A stretch of DNA of 64,000 nt from assembly GCA_038373885.1 (NCBI GenBank), contig JAWZYV010019498.1, positions 434,001-498,000 on the forward strand, in the 5' to 3' direction. The notes below the pieces were generated by a model. The model was not told the origin of the DNA. It saw only the letters and a list, made by a program, of their open reading frames with translations, and ran no database searches. The position numbers and the translations under genes were made by a program. Positions 1 through 10,449 of this stretch are shown here, piece after piece. Within the stretch, counting starts at the first letter, position 1. The number at the start of each line of letters is the position of its first letter. Origin of the DNA: Cheiracanthium punctorium. Its lineage: Eukaryota; Arthropoda; Arachnida; Araneae; Cheiracanthiidae.

Positions 1-1
1 C

Positions 2-349
2 CAGTGACGTGCATTCCGCCCAAGCAACCCAAGCAGTGCTTGGGCAACTGAAAATAAGGCTATTATTGTTTTAAATTTTGCTTTCTATCACAAATTGAAA
101 GAAAATACCATCTACCTTATTTATTCATAATTTTTTAACACAAAGATAAATGTCAAGTGGATAAACAAGTATATTTTCTTTCTAAGTATTCATTTCTCTG
201 TTGTGAGATCAACCCATCTGCAATGTCTGCTGAAGGGATGTTGCTATATAAACATGACTTCATCAGAGAATTAGCCAATCAGAGACGACACTCCGAAACC
301 TATATTCTGCCTTCTTGCTTGGGTTGCTTGGGCGGAATGCACGTCACTG
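2..349. mobile_element. hAT-like MITE, 348 bp
   Basis: The ends are inverted copies of each other for about 35 bp, starting cagtgacgtgcattccgccc, with the inverse at 310-349. A CAGTG start and CACTG end are typical of hAT elements. The right flank (350 onward) runs straight into a dispersed repeat also present at 28582, so the element sits inside that repeat. The left target duplication lies outside the window and cannot be checked. No transposase is encoded; the internal sequence is AT-rich. Confidence 0.75.
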
Positions 350-590
350 ATTTCTGCCCATAAAGCGTAATGTATTTAGAATTTTTTGGTTGGCCCTGTA
401 GATAAACTATTGAATGGATTGGGCCTAAAAAAGGAGATGTACAACTAGAACTTAACACCAATCCTAAATATTAAGTTTCAACATTTTATGACCAATAATT
501 TTTGAGATATGCGAGTTATATACTTACGTACAGACGGCATGAAAAAACTGGACAAAATAGACTCGCAGTAGGTCAAAATGAGTTGTACAG
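350..590. repeat. Dispersed repeat A, left part
   Basis: This is the left half of a dispersed repeat whose uninterrupted copy lies at about 28580-29185. Shared landmarks are cccataaagcgtaatgtatt, gataaactattgaatgg, ttttgagatatgcgag and the 'tacgtacagacgg' stretch. The copy is split by the transposon at 591-2633 and resumes at 2634-2790. The family ends in agg-aagt-aaaaaa, where an ACTTCCT/AGGAAGT inverted pair forms a small hairpin. It has no clear coding capacity, and I cannot assign it to a named class. Confidence 0.7.
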
Positions 591-1637
591 CTGCGGAAAA
601 AAAAGTCCCACTTGTACTTTTTTCGGCCGTCGATCGTCATACAGCAAAGTTACAGAGATCAATCGTTTTCGATTGACGTACACTTTAATTTGCTATGCAT
701 AAAAATTGCATAAGGGGCCATCTACATATTAAAATTCACACTAACTTTTTTTCGCCCAATAGCAACCCCTAGATTTCACTTCATATTTCAAAAATTTAGC
801 TCATTTTAACTCCGGATACCCATTTTCAATAAATTTGAACCGAAATGAATGAGGGAATGAGTTATGAGCACCCAAAATCCCCCTCCCCATATGTTAAAAT
901 ATTTTTTCATACTTTAAATCATATCTCATATAATGTTGATAATAAGGAGCTGATTTTTATTCGTACTATTAGAACTAAACGACCCAAACATAATTTAATG
1001 TTATTATGATTTTAAATAAAATATTGATATGAATTATGAATTATTAAATTAATATTAAAAAAATATGAATAGAAACATAGCCAAATTTCGATGGAAATAG
1101 ATGCAGAAAGTAATATTACATGGCTGTGCAAAATTTCAAATTTTTACGTTCGGTAGTTTAATTTATATTAAATAAAATATGTTGTTTTAATGCGTTAAGG
1201 GACCATATATAAATTTATTAAGTGACAATTTTTTGAAAATTGCTTAAAATAAAAGTAAATTAGATTTCTTTTTTGTAAAAACACAGTAAAAGATAGCGGT
1301 ATTAAAAAATTTCAAATTTTGAAGCAAATAAATTAGAGGTTTTTACAGTTTGATGGTGATTTTATACAGCGTCTATTGTTGCGTCTGCTACCATATTCCC
1401 CCAAATAAAATATTTTCCAGGTATAGAATTAGATGCAGTAGATGTATGTCTTCTAATAAAACGTCCTATTTCTGAAAAACTAACATCCTCAATATTCGAG
1501 GCATGAATTTGATCTTTTTTAATATTGGAAACATTGGGTCCTTGGACCTCCCCATACTTTATCAAACATTAAAAAAAACATTCAAAATCACATTTTTCTG
1601 TCTAAATTTTCATCTGAATATAAATTAAAATCCCGCG

Positions 1638-1786
1638 AATCGTGAGCAGTCGTTTTGCATTTTTCCTTTAAATCATGTGTACGAACCAAGGAATTTATGA
1701 ACTCACGGGTCATTTGGACCACTGACTAAAGATCCTAATTTCTACCCTTGATATTCTTACTACAAAAAACTTTAAGAGAGATGGAA
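1638..1786. repeat. 149-bp direct repeat, copy 1
   Basis: This matches 2072-2220 with about two mismatches over 149 bp (a t/g difference and a g/t difference in the stretch around tgtacgaaccaagg). The two copies are offset by 434 bp and bracket a mariner-like end. The near-identity implies a recent local duplication. Confidence 0.85.
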
Positions 1787-1855
1787 TAAGAATATTGCAC
1801 TTTGCAGACGATAATATTAAATGAAGAAAGTGAAATAACAAACACAGTGATAATA

Positions 1856-2040
1856 TTGGGTCGGCAAAAAAGTAATTGCGTTTTTTACATGGAATTCAAA
1901 CAAATAAGTTTTCAATCATGAAACCATTCTTCAAGTTTGACCGTAGTAACATTCATGCTTGTAGTCAGAAGAGCAGCGAGCAGCCTCTCACTCCTGCCAA
2001 CATTTCACCTGTCTAAGAGAACCATCAAGGGAAATACTCA
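1856..2040. mobile_element. Mariner-like terminal fragment
   Basis: The sequence ttgggtcggcaaaaaagtaa at 1856 resembles the terminal inverted repeat common to cecropia/mellifera-type mariner elements. It is followed by about 150 bp in the style of an untranslated leader ('agttttcaatcatgaaacc'). No opposite end and no reading frame are present, so it is a relic. The family assignment is from memory of mariner termini. Confidence 0.5.
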
Positions 2041-2071
2041 ATAACAATTTCAAAATTAGAAAGATTTTCAA

Positions 2072-2220
2072 AATCGTGAGCAGTCGTTTTGCATTTTTCC
2101 TTTAAATCATGGGTACGAACCAAGTAATTTATGAACTCACGGGTCATTTGGACCACTGACTAAAGATCCTAATTTCTACCCTTGATATTCTTACTACAAA
2201 AAACTTTAAGAGAGATGGAA
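2072..2220. repeat. 149-bp direct repeat, copy 2
   Basis: This is the second copy of the block at 1638-1786, in the same orientation and of the same length. It has about two substitutions and no indels. Confidence 0.85.
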
Positions 2221-2633
2221 AAAAGTATTTTCCTTGAAAATAATGTTTATTTCTTTAAACTCTCTTGAGCGAAATGAATGAAAGGCAAAAAGTTCGGAAC
2301 GTACAAATAGCGTTTTTCAATTTGCAGAAAGTCCCTTAAAAACGCGCAAAAAATAATTCGCAATATCTCCGGAAACTATCGTAGAAAATTGGTGAAAATT
2401 TATATTTAGGGTAATTTGAAGGTTTTCTTTCGTTTAATGAAGTCAAAATACAGTGTTGCCATTGAGAAAAACGAAGTTGATGCGGACTTAAATATGAAGA
2501 CGGCCCCTTATGCAAATTAAATTAACAGCAAATTAAAGTATGCGTTATTTGCAAACGAATGGTATCTATAACTTTCCTGTATGACGAACGACGGCGAAAT
2601 AAAGAGCAAGTGGGACTTTTCTTTTTCCGAAAC

Positions 2634-2790
2634 TGTACAGGCATTTATAAGAACGTGCATGCTAGCGTACGATGTGATGCATAGCAAAAATTCTTAAAAG
2701 TAAATTTAGAGGAAGTCAAAACCGGTTTTATTCGCCGAAATCTGGCTCCTGAAAGTTTTCCATACAAGGAAGTAAAAAATAGTTGGTTGG
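2634..2790. repeat. Dispersed repeat A, right part
   Basis: This continues the repeat broken at 590. It contains gtgatgcatagcaaaaattc, agtaaatttagaggaagtca and the terminal acaaggaagtaaaaaa, which align in order with 29020-29180. Joining 350-590 to 2641-2790 gives the same order as the unbroken paralog, which supports the insertion model for 591-2633. Confidence 0.7.
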
Positions 2791-3069
2791 TCAAATACAT
2801 CAAAGTCTATACTTACGCAGTCAAATGTATAACTTTTACTGATGTATTTTTAGGAACACCGTCAAAAATCTATTATATAAATGTGAATCTTTGTCCAGGA
2901 ACTCTTTCCACACCATTCTACCGATCGGCTCGAAATTTCTCACATCCACGTAAAACGACATAGAATTATCGGTAATCAACTTTAAAATTCTGAAAGCTCA
3001 ATCGTTTCACGATTTTTTTCGATCTTTTGAAAGATTTCACCTTCAGAAAGCTTTCCCAATTTCCGATTG

Positions 3070-3540
3070 TCTAAAATAGTGATCATTTGATATACCATCT
3101 ATATGGTGGCGCTAGACACAACTGTAAGCAAAATGGTATATCATAAATGAAATGAGGTCTTTCTGATGTCACGAGTTTAAAAGTGCATTAGAAATTTTAA
3201 TATTGAGTAAAAAAATAATCATGTGAAATACCATCTATATGCTGACCATTGACATAACTGTAAACAAAGTGGCATATCATAAATGAAATGGCATCATTTT
3301 GATGTCACGAGTTTAAAAATGCATTAGAAATCCTAATTAGGTTACAAAGCTTTGACAAAATATCATGAGAGAACTAATAAACTATTAGATTATCACATGC
3401 TGTAGAAAAGTAAAATAACATGAGCTTCCTTTCACTAATTCATGTTAGATATCGTAAGTGAGAATGACGCCATTTTGACGTCATGAGTTTAAAAAGGAGT
3501 TAAAAATCTAATTAGGTTAAAAAGCTTACGTAAAAATTTA
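3070..3540. repeat. 136-bp tandem repeat, two copies plus a partial
   Basis: The landmark accatctatatg occurs at 3094 and 3230, a period of 136 bp. Each unit ends with gatgt-cacgagtttaaaa and gcattagaaat. A third, partial unit (gacgtcatgagtttaaaaa) appears near 3475. No coding frame is visible. Confidence 0.75.
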
Positions 3541-4654
3541 CTATTATAAAAATTCAAAAGTATTTTGTTTCATCCATGACCTACCCGTGGCGATTTTTGA
3601 ACATTATGATTTTCAGCAAAAACGAGAAACTTCACTAATGATAATGATAATTTATTTATGCAATGAACAGACCGTAGGTGGTAGGTAATCTTAGCACGGC
3701 CTTAGAAAGGGTTAATTTACTCTCGATGTGGTTCATGTTGAAAACAAAACTGTTCGTGTAAATATGTAGACCCAAAAAGGAAAGAACTTCAAATGCCAGC
3801 TATTTTCAACTGATCACAGGATTCAGGAATCTTCTTTCAGGTGTAAAAAAAAACACCATGTCTTCCTTTTCCAGGTCTTTCAAAGCATTTCGGATAGAAA
3901 AACCGCAGTATTAAGCCTGCAGCGTTCTTTCCCCTCTCCTGGCTATTTGTAGCAGAACATCTGTAGCAGCCATATGAGGCTCGAGAGCTACGGTTTTCCA
4001 ACCACTGGCCTATTACATCCAGTAAACAGGCTATCTCACACAAATAAAATTTTTCAAACGTAGTTCCCGAAATCAGCGGATTAAAAAAATTATCACTTTA
4101 TTAGATAAAACTGTTAAAAGGAATTATTGGTAAAATACATTTATTGTATAGCTGATTACTAAGTATTTTCACAACATTTATCAGTTGCTCAAGTTGTGCT
4201 ATTAGCTATTATATGAGTTAATACCGTATCCAAAGAGTAGATTTGAAGGTTAATCATTTTAACAGTCCTATCCAATTTGCGCACTGTTACAAAATTCCGG
4301 GGTGACGTGCTGTTATTAAGTTAAATGTAATCTGAAAATCATAATCTATTGATCTAAGTATCAAATAATTAAAGTTCGTATACTGTTGCATGTAAATGGG
4401 TTAATAACTACCTGAGATATCGATCTTTAAAATTCCCATGCTATAACGTGAGGATTAGTGATTTCTCGCCAATTATTATACCTCTGAGCTGTGTTTAGTT
4501 TTAAAAACTTATTTTTGGCGCAAAACTTGCCGATATTTGGTGCTTTTTTGGGCATGGAGTCTGAAGGATTTTCATACCGGCATAGCACTAGAAGTACGCA
4601 AATTCATCTATAACGATGTTTTTTTAAGAAAATGCCGTTAGAATCTTCTTGTGA
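3541..4654. other. No recognisable feature
   Basis: This is AT-rich sequence without a convincing reading frame, terminal repeat or RNA gene. A gataatgataattt stretch near 3645 resembles a retroposon tail, but I could find no matching head. Confidence 0.5.
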
Positions 4655-5224
4655 ATAAAAAGTGTAGAAAATACCAGAAACGTCTCCAAAAACTATAAAA
4701 GAAAAGCAAGTCGATCCAGTTCTTCAAATGTCACTCGAAATGTGCTTAGCGGATGTGACATAAAAATATTTGGCCGTCTTGCGAAGCAGTCAGAGAAGTC
4801 CTCTCTTCGAGAAATGAATTGTGAAATATTGTACGTTACAAAACAGTTGACAGATCTGCTTGGAATTCAACGTAGTATATTACTTGTGAAGCGCCTTTAT
4901 GGTACGAGAATTATTCGTTTTTTGTGTAATCCCTTGAGTTCGATAGACTGTTATCCATTTGGAATACTAGCTGTGAATCCCTGTGAATTGTGTTATGATG
5001 AGTGCATGAGAAGTCATAAAGCAATAAAGTTTGCGTTTTGTCCTGAGAACTCGGAAGATTCCTGGAATTTTTTTGACACTCTGATCACTGAATATACGTA
5101 TGAACCCGTATTTTTTTGGTGCAGAAAAAAGTGTTCAATAGAGTTTTTGCAATACTGGTGTCAGAAGTGGGAAGAAGTTGACAATGATTCTACTCTTAGG
5201 CCAATAATTTCGGAAGCAAAATGA
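4655..5224 (+). CDS. Unidentified ORF, 190 codons open, product unknown
   Basis: The frame is open from just after a stop at 4652 to TGA at 5222-5224, about 190 codons. That is unusual by chance in such AT-rich DNA. Codon third positions look free while amino-acid content is balanced, with many Cys, Trp, Tyr and Phe residues. Recognisable stretches are NPCELCYDECMRSHK and the acidic end CQKWEEVDNDSTLRP. The first in-frame ATG is at 4814, giving 137 residues; translation from there, or use of the whole frame as a spliced exon, are both possible. A TATAAAAG lies at 4694-4701, upstream of that ATG. I see no signal peptide, membrane helix or known domain. It could be a single-exon gene, a 3' terminal exon or a decayed transposon ORF. 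Confidence 0.35.
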   Translation: MKSVENTRNVSKNYKRKASRSSSSNVTRNVLSGCDIKIFGRLAKQSEKSSLREMNCEILYVTKQLTDLLGIQRSILLVKRLYGTRIIRFLCNPLSSIDCYPFGILAVNPCELCYDECMRSHKAIKFAFCPENSEDSWNFFDTLITEYTYEPVFFWCRKKCSIEFLQYWCQKWEEVDNDSTLRPIISEAK

Positions 5225-8200
5225 AAATACTTCCGAAGACAGCATATTTGTTTCTAATCTAAATGAATCCAAACCTAAACATCTTTGATTATATATCATG
5301 CATTGAAATTTAAAATCTTTTATTTTGGCATTTAAAAGCCCTACACATGTAAAATACATACGCTTTAGGAAAGAACATAAGATGTTCATTAACTCTTTCA
5401 CACCTGATTAAATAATTCTCTCAAATGCATATGTGGGCATTTTTATAATAACAGAGATTAAATGTGTATAAAAAATAAATTTGAAAAAGAAATCTTGATT
5501 AGAAAATTTCCCGTAAAATGTTCGAAACCGTTTTCAACTTAAAATTCTTAGTATTTACTTAGAAATGTTCTTTCAAAAATTGTGTCTTCAATTCTGGAAG
5601 CCTGATCTGAAAGAGTAAAGCCATTAGCCTTTCAAATAATACCATTTTCAGTAGAATTTCACTTTGAGCTAAGAATGCTAAAACATTATAAAGTAAATGG
5701 TAGAACTGTGGCCAAATTTGTGACAAGGTAAACACCCATATAATGATCTACACATTTTTCAGCAAAAACAGATAAAAATTACGAAGTTATTTATCCATTA
5801 TAGCGTTCCGTTAATCTGCTTATAAAAAATCACATCTGTGCTCTAGCTCTGGAGAGATTTCGTCTTGTTTGCAATAGATCATTTAAATAGGGTACTCGTA
5901 AAAAGAGATTTGTTAGACATCAAGATACACGATGATTTCTGTTTTTTATCCACTTCAAGTCTAATATTCTCTGTGAAATTCAGTGCAGCAATTTAAAGCC
6001 AAACACGATGAGTAGGATAGTAGAAAGTACAGTAGGTACAAATAAGTATGAAGTTTCAGCACATCCTTTACATATTCAAAAAGATGATTGATTTATTTAT
6101 TAATGGACTATAGACAAACGGTTTGGCCGATAAAATCAATCCCAAAGCTTTTCTCGTCAGATGTGGACATCACTAGAGGGTAGAGAAGCAGAAGCTTAAT
6201 TAATTGGAGTAACCAAAATTGTTGACTTATCCTATGTCATTATCTTATATCGCGCTACAGCTTTTACGAATTGTGGCTTTTGTAAAACTTTACCTTTAAA
6301 CCTTATTTCTTTCGACATATGATAAAAATCATTTGAATGGAATCAGCCATACGCAAAAGCTCATTAGAATATGAAGCAAATCACAGCACAAAATATCAGC
6401 TGAATGGAACCAATTACTGTATAGAATTTTATGCATTTGTTTTAATACTTCTGAGTGCCATCGTTTTTCTTTATTTTTTTAAATGAAATCATAATCGGAT
6501 ATTTTTATATCATCAAGACTGGAGATATAGAAAAATCAGAAAAAAATTGACCTGTGAAAGGGTCTTCTGGTTAACGATAAGCAAGCAAACAAACAAACAA
6601 AAAATAATTTTCAGGAATAAAACATTTTACAGAAGCTCTGAATGTTAAGAAGTTATATTCAGTTGAAAATTCTTTAGTAATTTATCCATTTACATTAGGG
6701 TGGTTTACCCCACAAGAAAACTAATAAGTAACATAAGCTTAAGCTTTAAAGAAGGGAAATTGTAACTGTATTTTGAACTACAAGAGTAATTCTTTTTACC
6801 TTTGCAGAATATTTTGCTACTTTAACATGGAAAAACGAATAAATAAAATGGAGCTTAGCTAGTATTAGATGTTCCACAAAAAGACTTTTCTGCCGTAACT
6901 GCTACAGATACAGAAAGAATTGCATTTTCTCAAGGGACAATAAAATTGAATTATAGATAAGAGTAGAATTACATTATTTCGGTTGGCGTAAGTTTTTATG
7001 GCCATGTACATATCCTCATAGAATTTACTTTTAACTTTTTCTTCTATTCTAGGGTTACATGACCGAAATTAGGCTTAAGATTGAAAGAAATCATACATTT
7101 CGCCTTTGCGATTTTTAAATTACTGCTGCTGTATTAAGTAAAGTAAAAGGTATCAGAAGAAAACACGAAAGTTCTCCGAATTGGTAAGACGGAAAATGCA
7201 TAAAATCTTATAAATAAAAACTGAAATATGTTTACTTGAGAGTGATTGTTTGTTCAAATGGCTTACAAATCTATACCGTTGGGAAAATTGGCTTGAAATT
7301 TCGCATAAATACTCGAAACAATACAAGGGAAAAATTTACTCTAAATTAAAAACCTGAAAATCCACCCATTTCCCAATTTTTCGCTATTTTCGTGTATTTT
7401 AGATATCCGAAAGTAAATAAATTAACCCATTGATTAACAAACTTAGGTATGATGAGACTGAAGTCATTTTAATGTCAGTCTTTGAAGAGAAAATTGCGAT
7501 TCCCAATTGTTTTAAATAGCTTTCGAGATTACCTAGTTTAACATTTTTTTTCACAAATAAATGATTTCCTCTGTATAAATTATGCTGTTTCTATCAAAAA
7601 GGAGACCTTCGAATGAAAAACTTCTGTCACAGAAACAATTCAAACACAGTCACAGAAACATTTACGCAGTTGAGATAACGGAAAACGCGTTTTGAAAACG
7701 CGTAGAACATCATTATAAGAGCATTTGTGGAAATTTTTCGCATCAGGAAGATTTCGATTTGCTGGAAATACTACATATATCTGGTGAACGTGCTAGTCAG
7801 GTGACTAGTTAACGTCCATTTCACAGAGTGCCAAAGGTGCCATTGAGGTAATTACTCACTTTTATCAAGCTAATGAGCTGGTGTCCCGTCGTGATGAGAT
7901 CATGATACTTTATTTTCGATTCCACAATGTTGAACAAAAAATGCTTCTTTATATTTTAACGAGAGTTTTTTCACAAGGGGAGGATGCCCTTTATAAAACT
8001 CGTTAACAGCAAGCTATTGTACACTCCAACTTATAAAAAGTAACCCATTTATTCACTTAATACAACGAGGACGGTTGATGGAAATTCAAATCTCATAATA
8101 CTCAGAATACAGCAAGATGTTGTTCACTTAAATATTTAGAGCGTCGGTAAAATATAATTAGTTTCCAAGCACGTTCCAATAATAACCCCGTAATCCGTCT

Positions 8201-8440
8201 AATAATCACGTAAAAGTAAATTTCGCTGATAAACTCACGAAGTCTTTGTAATATTAGTTACACTGATTCGTTACAATCTGTATTTTACCTACTCTTAATA
8301 TTTGGCCCATGAATTCAGGTACGACCTGAATAGGAAAAAAAAAAGAAAAGAAACCACGCGCAAAAAAATTAAGATTTTTTAAACACACGTTCATAGGATG
8401 GACAATTTTAAATAACATCTTTTGTTTAAAAGGAGAAAAG
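5225..8440. other. AT-rich intergenic or intronic DNA
   Basis: I find no coding frame, RNA gene or clear transposon end over about 3.2 kb. An AATAAA at about 5475 could serve as a poly(A) signal for the preceding ORF. A (CAAA)n run lies near 6585. The stretch around 8305 (tttggcccatgaattcaggt) recurs in diverged form near 40310, so part of the region is dispersed repeat. Confidence 0.5.
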
Positions 8441-8564
8441 TCAAATGGAATTTTATAAAAATCTATTTATTTTCGTATGTTACACATCTTTCTTTACCTT
8501 TTCAAATAATTACCTTTTCCATTTACGCACTTATCACATCTATGATGGCACATATGATCACAAA

Positions 8565-8805
8565 AAAGTCGCTGTGACGTCACAGAGGAACACAACACAG
8601 TACTATCAGAAACTTGTCACATTGTGGCTTGTGAATGATGTGACTCCATTGAGATCATTGTGACGTTTATTTATGACTACTCACCAGGTGTCGTCACTGT
8701 GAAGTCATGTTTGCTTACTATGTGACCGCCCATTAAGTGACTCCATTGTTTGATTGTTTTGTGACTGCTGTTTCTTGTGACTTCAAAATGACGCCATAGT
8801 GAACG
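8565..8805. repeat. Cluster of GTGAC/GTCAC motifs
   Basis: About ten GTGAC or GTCAC pentamers occur in some 240 bp, in both orientations. They include the 14-bp palindrome ctgtgacgtcacag at 8571, which holds a CRE-like TGACGTCA. Spacing is irregular and no tandem unit is visible. It could be a decayed subterminal array of a transposon or a cluster of bZIP-type sites. No matching opposite end was found. Confidence 0.45.
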
Positions 8806-8859
8806 TTTTTGCGACTTTGTAACCTCATATATTTTTGTTAAATTTTTTTAAATAATTAC

Positions 8860-9840
8860 ATTTGTCCAGCATTTAATAAATCTGAAAAGTAATTCAATAA
8901 AATATCGCGGTTGTGAAGTAATAGAATTTAGCTGAATTTATTAATTTTAAAAATAAATTATTTCGTTTAAACAAAACAATATTATCTTTAAAAAGTTATT
9001 ATTCCAAAAAATATTATAGTTGAGAGTTGTTAATGGTTGTAACCATCGATTACATTTCTGTGTCAACGGCGTGGCTAATGGTGCTGCAGCTGCCCCCAAA
9101 ATGAGTAAACATGGGGAAAATTACGTATTCGCAATATAAATTTGAAAATTCCTCATCATATCCATTATAGATTATTTGGAAGTTATCTTTAGAAAATAAG
9201 CCAAATTTTTGGTTTTACCTCTAATGCATGTATTTCCTATTTCAAAGACTAAACTTGATTTATGAATTTCTTTTTCATTTGTTGTTATTTATTTATTATT
9301 TAATTTCAATATCCGAACATTCTTTGCCAAAATATAGCCAAATTAAAAATAATTAAATAAATAAATAAACATTCCCTCCTCTTAAAAAAAGTTACATGTA
9401 TTTTTTTTAACAGTTTCTTGTATTCCAGGTTTTAAAACCTGAGGTCACCCACCGAGAAAAAAAAAATCTTGGCTACATCACTGGTGTTTGTAACTTCAGT
9501 TTGAAATAAAATGCATGTGATATGTAACAAACCTAGTAAAGCTATCGCTTTTGATCAGCTTAAAAATGCATTTTTTTTTAAAGAACTTATCTTATTTTAT
9601 AATCCTAACAGAAAAAAAAAGTTTTCAGCCTTTTTTAAATAAATAAATAAATAACTAAAAATGCTGTCTCCTAGAAAATATATTACGGGAAAAAAGATTT
9701 CGAAAAAGTAAATTTATATGTTTAATCACAGTGTGTTTTCTCTATCTATAAAGAACTTCACTAAAACTTCAAAACTAATTTTTGCAATCAGTTGACTTTT
9801 AAAGCAATTATGACAAGATGGGCGGGGCTTAAAACCTAAC
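8860..9840. other. AT-rich DNA, possible hAT end at 9480
   Basis: Mostly featureless. Read on the minus strand, 9485 leftward begins cagtgatgtagccaaga, which looks like a hAT terminus, but I found no convincing partner or 8-bp duplication. A (TAAA)n run lies near 9640. Confidence 0.4.
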
Positions 9841-9963
9841 ATGTTTGACTAGGAACTCGTAGATCAAGTACTCGGATCGTCGGATCTCGAGCGGAGTCTG
9901 GTCTCTCCGAAAAGTGGTTGGGGCGGACATCTACCGTGAGTATCCGAAAATTATTTTTTCCCT

Positions 9964-10218
9964 ATGGGAGTTGCACGTTGGCCGCATTGTTGGCCAGCAT
10001 ACTCACCGGACTTGAATCCCATAGAGCATGTGTGGGATATGCTTGGCCGACGAATTGCAGCCCGTCAACCCCCTCCCACCTGTCTACCGGAACTTCGGAG
10101 TGCATTGCTTGATGAGTGGTGTAATATTCCCCAAGATCAGATTGATCATTTGATACTCAGCATGCCTAGGCGTTGTCAGGTCTGTATTGCATCGTCCGGG
10201 AGACATACTCCGTATTAA
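9964..10218 (+). pseudogene. Tc1-like transposase, C-terminal relic
   Basis: The frame encodes the C-terminal third of a Tc1-family DDE transposase. It contains the hallmark SPDLNPIEHVWD, which holds the last catalytic acidic residue, then a leucine-rich tail and the ending MPRRCQVCIASSGRHTPY. The QQDNARPH-type motif and the helix-turn-helix domains that should precede it are missing, so it is truncated. About 230 bp of plausible 3' non-coding sequence follow. It is unrelated in detail to the intact transposase at 32283 (different tail), so it is a second Tc1 lineage. Confidence 0.85.
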
Positions 10219-10449
10219 CCATCCTACTGACCATGTTATACTGTTTTTTGTAAATAGGTTCTTTTTTGAAATTTGGTCAAGGGAGTAAAACTTGCAATTT
10301 TTATTAATTATGTCAAAAATATAGCATCTTTTTTGCTCTTTACTTTTTGTTTAATAAATAGACTTTTCAAATAAGTCAAATTTGTTTTGCTTCTTTCTCT
10401 TTCTTTGCCTGAACTTCATTATCCTTAATTTATGGACATAAGTGTACTT

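Larger units (their letters stand above)
591..2633. mobile_element. Long-TIR DNA transposon, non-autonomous (MULE-like?)
   Basis: About 591-735 is an imperfect inverted copy of about 2490-2633. Both carry a run of A, then gtcccacttg, later taatttgct and gcataaggggcc, and weaker similarity extends further inward. The element is flanked by TGTACAG at 584-590 and 2634-2640, a 7-8 bp target duplication. The paralogous repeat at 28996 has a single uninterrupted site here. Long TIRs suggest a Mutator-like element, but the duplication length does not exclude hAT or another superfamily. No transposase is evident. The interior holds a mariner end and a 149-bp direct repeat, so it has taken later insertions or duplications. 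Confidence 0.7.

Noticed and set aside
9420..9485. Complete hAT element ending at 9485
   Set aside because: The candidate left end near 9064 matches poorly, and the flanks do not share an 8-bp duplication.
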